Shown here piece after piece: positions 12,701 to 15,456 of a DNA stretch of 15,456 bases. Each line of letters starts with the position of its first letter. The stretch's first letter is position 1. A program made the translations under genes and the position numbers. This DNA comes from RGIG5612 sp963599255 (GTDB lineage Bacteria > Bacillota > Clostridia > Lachnospirales > Lachnospiraceae). Where the stretch lies: assembly GCA_963599255.1 (NCBI GenBank), contig CAVBWS010000049.1, forward strand, positions 1 to 15,456. Direction: 5' to 3'. The notes under the pieces were generated by a model. That model worked only from the letters and a program-made list of their open reading frames with translations. It was not told the origin of the DNA and ran no database searches.

Positions 12701-14269
12701 AACTTTTAATATGTATTCATCTCCCTGTGCATCGTAAATGGAGATAGTACCTCGCTGTCCGCCGCGGCTTACAGTTACCGTTGCATCATAATTAGGCAGC
12801 TGACTCTTCTCATTTATTGTAATAGTAGGGTTCTGGCTGCTGCCTGAGACTACCTGCTTAACCGGTTCACTGAATGTGTCCGGAAGCATTTTCTTGATTT
12901 TAAGCTCGCTTATTATATCGCTGATGGACATCTCGTCGGTTTCGAATTCTAATTCACCATAGATGGTATATGTCGTTTTGGCAAGCTCAATATTATCCTC
13001 TCCTGCAGTTGCCAGAGCTTCATCTATGAGCTCTGATGCCGCTGCTACAACCTCCTGTGTTAATTCGTTAATATCGCAATATACAGAAAGTTCCACAGGG
13101 TATTCTGAGAAGCTGTCTGTATATGTCTGTACTAATCTTTCTGCATAGGATATAGCACTGTCACTATAAATTCTCTCTGTATAGAGAAAGTCTGCGTAAG
13201 ATGCATTATCAGGGATATGATAGATATCCAGACTGATCTCGTCTGCAGAGTAAGAGATTTCTGTCTCTTCTAATACTTCATCGATGACGCTGCTGATATC
13301 CTCGGCACTCAGCTCGTATTCTGTATCCTGATAGGTTGCCGTAAGCTCACTTAAGGCTCCAGATGCGATCTCCTTCTTAACAGCATCTGCTGCCTTCTGC
13401 GGTTCAGCAGACATGCTGTTAACGCCCATAACAATAGAAACCTGACCATTTGCAGTGTCAGGCTGAATCTTCTCTTCGTCCTTGTTGTACATGGTCATAT
13501 CCAGAACATATGACTCGAATACAAATGCATTTGCGGCACGTTTAGCGCTTACATATGCCTCTGTATCTGCTGTACGGTCAATCTTCTTTACTGTGAAATA
13601 AGAACCTGCCGGCAGAACGCCTTCAGGTGCTGTAATGTGAATATACAGCTTATTGTTATCGTCAATATCTACAGATTCGTACTTATCGAAGGCTGCCGCC
13701 TCTTCCTCTGTAGTTGTCTCCTCTGCTGCGGTTGTATTTTCTTCAGATGTGGTATCATCTTCTGAGGTTGTATCCTCCTGGTTCGTCGGATCCTCGGCAA
13801 ATGTAGTTACATCCTGGGGTGTTTCAGTGCTCTGAGTTGTCGGATCCTCCGGAGATGATGCGGCATCTTGCGAGGTTGTATCCTCCTGAGCCGTCGGTTT
13901 CTCGGCGGAGGTAGCAGCATCCTGCGGTGTTTCAGTGCTCTGAGCTGTCGGCTCTTCCAGAGATGTAGTATCCTGTGTAATACTTGTATCTATATCTCCA
14001 ACCACCGCATTATCAATGCCCTGATTGCTGTCTATATATGCTTCTACGTCCTCCTGTGTTATCTCACCGGACACATCCGATGACGCCAGGTCATTTAGTA
14101 TGACCTCTCCACCATCTTCTTCAGCATAACTTGATCCTTCTGACTGTTCTATATAGTCTAAATCGTAGTTTTCTCCTGCCAGCACTGTGGTTGCGGATGT
14201 TCCTAACGTTCCTGCAACCATCGTGGCTGCCAACAGTACGGCGATACTTTGTTTTAACTTCTCAAACAT
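779..14269 (-). CDS. Giant sortase-anchored Cna-B repeat surface protein (4,496 aa)
   Basis: A cell-wall-anchored, adhesin-like stalk protein. Residues 1-31 are a signal peptide (basic start, hydrophobic core, likely cleavage after VLA). Residues 105-176 hold four 18-residue Thr/Glu repeats. Residues about 195-530 are an unassigned region with an APEGVLPAGS motif at 214. From about 535 to 4456 there are 26 Cna-B-like modules, each with a KxW-like first strand, an LP.Y-like turn, a Y-x-x-x-E strand and an xxN end. The module-start aromatic residues are Trp at 543, 690, 838, 1141, 1302, 1469, 1621, 1818, 1964, 2147, 2271, 2433, 2554, 2869, 2998, 3152, 3307, 3432, 3585, 3744, 3858, 4014, 4198 and 4326, with Phe at 2720 and no aromatic in module 4 (near 986). 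The anchor is IPKTGD (4458-4463), a hydrophobic span and RRTRKNRK. Cna-B folds are known for Lys-Asn isopeptide bonds that stiffen surface rods. AAGGGGG 8 nt before the ATG fixes the start. The ligand is unknown and no sortase gene lies nearby. Confidence 0.95.
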   Translation of the reverse strand: MFEKLKQSIAVLLAATMVAGTLGTSATTVLAGENYDLDYIEQSEGSSYAEEDGGEVILNDLASSDVSGEITQEDVEAYIDSNQGIDNAVVGDIDTSITQDTTSLEEPTAQSTETPQDAATSAEKPTAQEDTTSQDAASSPEDPTTQSTETPQDVTTFAEDPTNQEDTTSEDDTTSEENTTAAEETTTEEEAAAFDKYESVDIDDNNKLYIHITAPEGVLPAGSYFTVKKIDRTADTEAYVSAKRAANAFVFESYVLDMTMYNKDEEKIQPDTANGQVSIVMGVNSMSAEPQKAADAVKKEIASGALSELTATYQDTEYELSAEDISSVIDEVLEETEISYSADEISLDIYHIPDNASYADFLYTERIYSDSAISYAERLVQTYTDSFSEYPVELSVYCDINELTQEVVAAASELIDEALATAGEDNIELAKTTYTIYGELEFETDEMSISDIISELKIKKMLPDTFSEPVKQVVSGSSQNPTITINEKSQLPNYDATVTVSRGGQRGTISIYDAQGDEYILKVYNSLPTVSEYYDMLEFDVIWNDNSGSTALDKTNLVDRPDGVSGDYQYIKDNYVLQFKVDAAEEWSDLTADNYTQAGLTAPMDITGTDGLAVNASGGIWTFIYDDVNKLPHKYLNGGTEHTVEFRILQKAVVTGYDAATTGDTETIYADTDTSIINTVQTKFSAQINWLDNDDSYATRVAKEENFIQNYVALRVQAYDGSGAKYLDSSLVTYDKETGTFSLQGLPNYDSNRNQLHYSIQVGNITRDDQGHVTSVTSNIERSAAAPSKNGVDGNGGYYLSTYVNDDIHATSMDALYNGGTLTEKLSNQTSFTYNKKWSDGDTKELDRPQAKIYMYAISSETVLKSNGSVLDISEASPVNGFGSEKVPTHDASSIDVASGIQLPMYDATGTMLVYFIKETALESGYVSDIDNSDAAPCQLDEGKRLTIISKFETLRDESGNVKYILNGGTVDNKKSEPVTVSVQVTLDAVSMQSAEGISVKLQLQKWDRNLQKWVNVDVDIDGEPMPEAELDGFSGNAMTKTATSRWVNKYDDEGYEITYRYIQTDFGFKEECTPLSYKGSDEKKDIYDLTKTVIGRQAAGVDGVNTTAYISGTMEIAGERQTVIYNVIQANTVVESVKKWTDSGEDVTDKLSDEAYAVFRITRNDGKHSIAKDEEPDEDTLRDSEGNIVYDVRLNKSTNWINYTDNLERFDASGMEYTYLTSETEYSDGGYITKTYGADSGYKWEQTIKFSQCVTDPTNGHAVITSNDQDCGQADKTLVGEVTNELREPGDSIRIAFMKNWQDGGDLLSRRSCIFAVYKIENTEKENTPQLLELVTLSESDNWYHDQTYDKGMTCLDGSTLTEAGTQDDYVVVEIGTADHDGSNITYNYYNSKKCDELSIEDLRSIKASQDGTTSVGTVASDETDPVGYSAYTYNVTSEYGKIVSDIPGYIITNTRVADVGMDMSKTWADGGKRRTSRFVLYRYDSTDIKYEDPTTIWEFSLPAEGSGNIPQLGSSNTFSYEYKEEDKTSSVSIRGLDKYDAEGNAYIYRIVETGIVDTKTGNVIEIVNGTAIVSGDRYVCNTADVSEEYGDLHNSHDLFTKKSTNTLSDTTEISLNKVWYDNGLSDTLEHRPSIYFKVYRMSANYDVKYGGETINLAEYIESDNFSASTFSEIFNAAVGEMDPEAFAEKVADIKDDRMWDASANAFYWSCDLDQLPKFNAEGERYIYFAVEGGIENSSYTAFYGNMTSDELSPKASVQDPSSGKEIYDIYSAASYESCADDTVLIINDGYHGSGYYSRTVVNKISNSRMISGRKLWKIPSSLQLPDSQMPEVKMQMYKTVSPITDDGVIKYTYTNADIDAAVESGIMTWVADFKLHTSEAGAFNFTTYTYSIANEQNVDGTVGEKLQRYDEYGMPYYYYIREVSEYDGYDRKDTTYSLLDLSAVNNYAPEQSKVQISVSKTWNKWPVSKDDTDLHGTEAERRDAYYNNINVKDLEPIEFTLTAYLEEDRDNTEIELGTVTLSPKAGVPNEDGSITVSYTFKYYTDKSGNKADIPYYAANGEPYKFAVTEKCPDGYEVTPSSGTIDVELHLYEVATSQGVTIKTYTNFGQEVDENGEVISEDVDKIARFTNVYTGEETEFTVYKKWNDGYVDNSRFRPNKVIFTIYRYTINENNERVNDPNFLRWLSVDASTGWKATKDKLEKYDINGNLFHYYIYKEELRSEDGNWGTAQDIGDKVTLNNTKYELTEKTENSFTNELVGKTSVLFEKEWKIGNDEGTRINWPTFEKLRSMNILPASAAYLVQRRTNGSDWEYVTASSDGSSQYKITVEGQSVVGCEIDITKITPATFDQQFYFATKFENLPKNDENNNAYTYRVIERLKWAGDENYYYYYTTDTTQRATRFTIQADSSGSEIKYIACNSVSIAKGRVAKYWKDDNDFDNTRPESIKITISQNSAAGQLSFVVKVNGSQYLSEEFYIVDENTINPLETKQDGTLKNYTVTEEYTYSDGRTDLYVHDGKDVSVTKDPDSGVYIFSIDNKYSGRKLVKIEATKAWNEPGTLEAYKKWQTEITRPLLLFTLQYKDPATNRWMSMTDAALRKFTDDTSLKASQLIDPTEQDGTSATVSWDKLYKYWKSGQLGSSVPAIKDGEPKIIEYRVVGKFVKQNGSVTDLSNYDYVSGKGDSDFFDIIDYGGFTESKNTYTGSVTNTQNGYRLSVTKRFVSGDKHELTWDEVSLLQKLNALPVAIDVQIEYAIGNSNIYEPLPFFEGEDTSVYRLEINENTYNKAIDISGSSRLIKYDKNGELVNYRVSEVAVYYANNEKVSLGQNTAVIGNFNVTQPAIINLEKAENKTAVITNEYASGSIAVNKIWKDESNRDALAGDIKLKLTGLSQDKSVELTLNKNNNWSDSTSWKYIPVKDHTGQQDVTYTVDEISINGREVSTKTQEGISVVTDGSYIVTYSDGRSAVNSGTLTDGSTLSIAVTNTYVPARGSIDAGKTWIDDSEWADVIRPGSVEVSLEYKTTGDWTKVSQNTLGSDGLYIVDAAHPEGGIYTTSNPSQTLTADEATGEWTKASWDNLPVNYNNNGTARKVMYRVVETSVSGYTTAYTYTLNEDGTPQEVPGSGVSFNANGDAVHVTVSNTAELGKLSVYKTWHNNFITDKNISSDILSALINMGLLPKTLYMAVEYSVTPDDADSWKTIPVEIETGMDDGWFTFDTIRDYDGKVNVVNNLPKYANDTDRSPISYRVVEMGADYEYQDTVNYVARAGSTIGNIKPSGDDNKSFAWAQNKRADIVNSYESVSVKAFKRWNDEKNRDALRSAINVTLNMYSRAVTARAISTVQLNYDASITRTEVPAGESGLTDYGWGYTWSNLPAKDFEGRRFIYSLKESGISSEYKARYEPGGEAGDGGDRLVLNIFNEHKPNRGIITANKVWTGDQSGLFGSRDTIKAALQYSLDNGGTWEFVTGNVRLIGGFYRGTDKSYTTSATVQTIYDAATGKSYTAKWEKVPVNYNDDENIGTKTQILYRVVEVTGDEETGYTVIETGTELGGYTAHASSNIKLTNDTESKGDVENELKAVTNLTIEKTWTADDLIYSADGTKTVSELTRPQSITFKVEYKIGSGEWRDLPATSEGADYGTEVAVGGLVTVTGSQTDTTWTASLSGLPAKDMLGNEYSYRVSESSLTYADGAKVNVTGTFDADTNSIWTSDSVGAYTGKVTITKNEAGAFETAAENILTVDELTVTKVWNDGQNRDGVRPESILVKLYKNDTVVDERTFTAQDLVEGTTDQWSYTWKNLPVYAPDGSKNVYKVDETLVDAYDEYETTTYIPASTTLDTTVDDKLEIINEAEAKKVTFKTSKNWRDNENYYGLRPDSVEFTLQYSLDEGMTWTDADAEDSIVEKVAELPAPGVDIGTVIYTTSELTQTVVSKETEALSDPVSWNDLSAYVLVNGVSTKVYYRAYEKDSAVPEGYSQTLPTQAVLYDESQAVDKTYDAGQSEGYNVVNTLNLTYLEVTKTWLPEGVEDLKTVDMPEYITVRAQYSADNGKTWTDIKGEAGSAKLTKEGGWRYTFTDLPDNYTYRAVEESVTWMLDGAEKTIAVTYASADDKTSGTAGGFDYTSETSVAAASAGEGSTTGTAAGTGTAGADAGSNTGAGNGSDGIDAAAGLTAGAGPAADTTAQAGYKTTITNTMAMGSLNVTKTWDDGNDRDGIRPQTITLTLHRIDTADGKSKTEALETVTITAAEDGSMSYTWNDLPVYSTYSKSYSEYYVVEENISGEYKAYYRADVSKAAESEEPTSAKVQLTDGAQSAINVINRYEVKTFTINADKIWNDYSNKYQKRDSSVTFTLEYSLDNGKTWNKVTQKSAEDRTNDDGKSVWTSSKVSQVVTGDASTDVWSSASWKDVTAYVLDSNGKSVEVLYRVTETATGNNCYTIIAGDTVSYSKAGSTHTVKVTIENRMTTIPKTGDESNAGMWMMIMGAALAAVLGSGVTLRRTRKNRK
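904..7486 (-). repeat. Ordered C-A-B module array (modules 12-26) of the giant adhesin
   Basis: By eye the modules sort into three classes in strict rotation. Class A (13, 16, 19, 22, 25) is short, about 115-130 residues, usually with a starting loop like NDxxNRDGxRP. Class B (14, 17, 20, 23, 26) has an LxYSLDNG-like strand, an added YTTSxxxQT-like hairpin and a second Trp before the Y-x-x-x-E strand. Class C (12, 15, 18, 21, 24) often has a helical-looking insert ending in LP (KLNALP, NMGLLP, SMNILP), then VEY-like. Trp-to-Trp distances between members are 436, 438, 437 and 454 for A; 444, 434, 426 and 468 for B; 449, 432, 433 and 429 for C. The last A and B intervals are longer, consistent with the insert in module 24. 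The series ends in A-B followed by the anchor. Boundaries are approximate. Confidence 0.82.
1736..1921 (-). repeat. Ala/Gly/Thr-rich low-complexity insert within module 24
   Basis: Residues 4117-4178 are nearly all Ala, Gly, Thr, Ser and Asp, with short phrases such as GTAAGTGTAGADAG and AAAGLTAGAG. The DNA is clearly richer in GC than the rest of the gene. The stretch lies between the Y-x-x-x-E strand and the final ITN strand (4180-4184, TTITN) of module 24, so it would form a long flexible loop inside a module rather than a linker between modules. The frame is intact on both sides. Confidence 0.85.
7487..12667 (-). repeat. N-terminal Cna-B-like modules 1-11 of the giant adhesin
   Basis: Eleven modules of about 124-197 residues. 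Modules 3 and 5-11 mostly share a strand ending like VYR or MYK (VFRI, VYKI, LYRY, VYRM, MYKT, IYRY) after the KxW loop, which I call type D. Modules 1, 2 and 4 are more divergent: 1 and 2 keep the Trp but not the Lys, and 4 keeps neither. Module ends carry Asn (IIN, VTN, ITN, STN, VVN, AVN, FTN, FTN) except in module 2, where no clear end motif is seen. Module borders are placed at the predicted first strands and are approximate. Confidence 0.75.
13742..13957 (-). repeat. Thr/Glu-rich tandem repeats near the mature N-terminus
   Basis: Residues 105-176 are four 18-residue (54-bp) units starting EEPTAQ, EKPTAQ, EDPTTQ and EDPTNQ. Units 1 and 3 share STETPQD and units 2 and 4 share QEDTTS, so the array is also two 36-residue (108-bp) copies. 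STETPQD is encoded at 13919-13939 and 13811-13831, exactly 108 bp apart. A Thr/Glu tail (to about 190) follows. This is a typical extended, acidic, disordered spacer of surface proteins, and its unit number could vary by slippage. Confidence 0.9.
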
Positions 14270-14277
14270 ATCCTCAT

Positions 14278-14284
14278 CCCCCTT
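14278..14284 (-). promoter_or_regulatory. Ribosome binding site of the giant adhesin
   Basis: AAGGGGG lies 8 nt before the ATG at 14269-14267, a strong Shine-Dalgarno match. An upstream ATG inside the spacer is out of frame, so this site decides the start at 14269. Confidence 0.85.
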
Positions 14285-14355
14285 CGCATTAATATTTTTT
14301 ATCTCACAAAACTACAATTGATATAATTCCTAAGCTAACACCTATAAGTCTTTTA

Positions 14356-14383
14356 AGTATAGCATTTGTTAACAATTTTGCAA
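14356..14383 (-). promoter_or_regulatory. Putative sigma-A-type promoter of the giant adhesin with an overlapping dyad
   Basis: On the minus strand TTGCAA (14383-14378) and TATACT (14361-14356) are separated by 16 nt and resemble vegetative -35 and -10 boxes. They predict a leader of about 75-85 nt. A perfect 10-bp palindrome TTGTTAACAA (14366-14375) fills the spacer. A second one, GCCTTAAGGC (14394-14403), sits just upstream of the -35 box. Both positions suit regulator binding, but no regulator is identified. I see nothing else in the rest of the gap (14404-14566). Confidence 0.55.
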
Positions 14384-14566
14384 CAATTTATGTGCCTTAA
14401 GGCGGTTGAAAAAGCGTTTGAAAGCAGCAGGCTCAGTAAGAGCTGCGATGGATACAATTATCAGCTGATGGATTGTTTATTATGTAAGTTTCAGGATGCA
14501 TGTTAAAAGACGCCGTCAAATGCCCTCAATATGTATTACAGGCAGCATTCGAATATGTTCAATATG

Positions 14567-15316
14567 CTATTTGGCAAATTCACAGCCGCAATATTCCTGG
14601 CGGTAGAGATCGTACTGCTTAGATAATTCGATGGATTTCTTGTACCCTTCTCTTTTCTTGAAATCGCCAGGAAGCCACATGATGTTATGTGCTGCATAGC
14701 GGCTCTGGTCTTCATTTAGTCCTTCCTTGCCCGGTTCCCTTGAACCTGTCTCGGGCAAGCTAATATCTAACACATTTAATTCTGAATTATTAAATTCCGC
14801 CCTACCCGGCTCTGTGTCTGTCTTATGACACATATATGCGCTCACAATGTTCTGGCCCACTGCGTTTATAACCATGGCATTCTTGTGAGGACTTACAGTA
14901 AGGGTCGTGCAGATGTAATCGAAGTTATATTCCCGTGCCAGTTCATAAGTCTTGTTAAGCCGCAGCTCGAAGCAGCTCTTACATCTGGCGCCGCCCTCCG
15001 GCTCTGCCTCATAGCCTCTTACATAATCGAGAAATTCATGATGGTCATATCCGATCTCAATCAGCGGAACCTCCAGTTCTTTCAAGAGTCTAGCCTGCTC
15101 CGACAAACGGTGTGTATATTCTTCTTCTGGGTAGATATTGGGATTGTAATACAGCACTGTTACATCGAAATATTCCTTCAGATATGTTACAACATAGCTG
15201 CTGCATGGACCGCAGCAGCTATGAAGCAGTACGCTCTTTCTCTCTCCTGCCGACTGCAGTGAGGATATGACCTTGTCTAATTCAAGTTGGTAATTTATCT
15301 TCGGTTGTGTGTTCAT
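14567..15316 (-). CDS. queH: Epoxyqueuosine reductase QueH
   Basis: Catalyses the last step of queuosine synthesis, reduction of epoxyqueuosine to queuosine in tRNA; it is the iron-sulfur alternative to cobalamin-dependent QueG. Recognised from the N-terminal LLHSCCGPC motif (Cys34, 35 and 38), the CKSCFELR motif (Cys112 and 115), TLTVSPHKN, and the C-terminal PGDFKKREGY and YRQEYCGC motifs (Cys243 and 245), all in family order. The 249-residue length is normal. An in-frame ATG at 15328 would add MEIL, but the ATG at 15316 has GGAG 6 nt upstream, whereas 15328 has only a weak GAG, so I choose 15316. It is cytoplasmic. It is separated from the adhesin by 297 bp and is probably a single-gene unit. 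A possible TTGAAA/TATAAG promoter lies upstream, but its 19-nt spacing is poor. Confidence 0.94.
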   Translation of the reverse strand: MNTQPKINYQLELDKVISSLQSAGERKSVLLHSCCGPCSSYVVTYLKEYFDVTVLYYNPNIYPEEEYTHRLSEQARLLKELEVPLIEIGYDHHEFLDYVRGYEAEPEGGARCKSCFELRLNKTYELAREYNFDYICTTLTVSPHKNAMVINAVGQNIVSAYMCHKTDTEPGRAEFNNSELNVLDISLPETGSREPGKEGLNEDQSRYAAHNIMWLPGDFKKREGYKKSIELSKQYDLYRQEYCGCEFAK

Positions 15317-15322
15317 TAAAAT

Positions 15323-15326
15323 CTCC
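15323..15326 (-). promoter_or_regulatory. Ribosome binding site deciding the queH start
   Basis: GGAG sits 6 nt before the ATG at 15316-15314 and overlaps the alternative upstream ATG at 15328-15326. The spacing favours the downstream start, making the protein four residues shorter than the longest open frame. Confidence 0.75.
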
Positions 15327-15363
15327 ATTCAAATAGCTCAAAGCTTATACTTCAGTGAGTCGC

Positions 15364-15456
15364 ATGCGTTTCAACAAAATGATGAACCGGGACGGCGCAG
15401 CCACTGATTCATGCCGCACGCGTTATTTAATGCTTAGTGCCGTGAACCTCGGCGTG
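15364..15456 (+). repeat. GC-rich intergenic repeat, copy 2 (cut by the window edge)
   Basis: This stretch shares CCGGGACGGCGCAG (15387-15400) and the 20-mer GTGCCGTGAACCTCGGCGTG (15437-15456) with the block at 504-728; the 20-mer is reverse-complemented there. It opens with the palindrome CGCATGCG (15361-15368). A plus-strand frame from ATG 15364 is open for 31 codons to the edge and ends in AVNLGV, the same six residues and frame seen in copy 1. No good ribosome site precedes it, so I treat it as repeat rather than a gene. The missing half would probably resemble the 504-659 part of copy 1. Confidence 0.6.

Noticed and set aside
14427..14446. Stem GCAG-CTC/GAG-CTGC with a bulge, as a terminator for queH
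   Set aside because: The stem is bulged and no U tract follows directly on the minus strand; it is also about 120 bp from the queH stop.
14825..15262. Plus-strand frame of 145 codons opposite queH
   Set aside because: It is fully antisense to a confidently recognised QueH with all its cysteine motifs, so it is a shadow frame.

Overview
The window looks like a chromosomal segment from a low-to-mid GC Gram-positive anaerobe, most likely a Lachnospiraceae-type Clostridia. The reasons are a giant secreted protein built from Cna-B-like modules with an IPKTGD sortase signal, a QueH-type epoxyqueuosine reductase, strong AAGGGGG and GGAG ribosome binding sites, and GC-rich structured repeats between genes. 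The family-level placement is inferred from gene style, not proven.

All three recognisable genes are on the minus strand. From right to left they are: the start of a GC-rich repeat element (15364-15456, cut by the window edge); queH (14567-15316); a 297-bp gap with a good promoter; one 13.5-kb gene (779-14269) for a 4,496-residue cell-wall-anchored stalk protein; a 396-bp non-coding stretch (383-778) with a hairpin and a second, oppositely oriented copy of the repeat; and the first 127 codons of a small multi-membrane-span protein (1-382) that runs off the left edge.

The giant protein takes up 87% of the window. It has a signal peptide, a Thr/Glu-rich stretch made of four 18-residue repeats, an unassigned N-terminal region (about 195-530), 26 consecutive Cna-B-like modules and a sortase anchor. 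Aligned by eye, the modules are not a uniform series. Modules 3-11 mostly share one type (D). Modules 12-26 follow an ordered three-module cycle (C-A-B-C-A-B...) with a period of about 435 residues. The residues that should make the intramolecular isopeptide bond (Lys before the Trp, Glu in the Y-x-x-x-E strand, Asn at the module end) are kept in most modules, but Lys and Glu are lost together in modules 1, 2 and 4. This suggests a covalently stiffened rod with a softer tip end.

The genes do not form an obvious pathway. queH is tRNA-modification housekeeping, and the adhesin appears to be transcribed alone from its own promoter. No sortase or pilin partner lies in the window. The least explained items are the module superperiod, the pattern of isopeptide-residue loss, and the structured repeat near both ends of the window.
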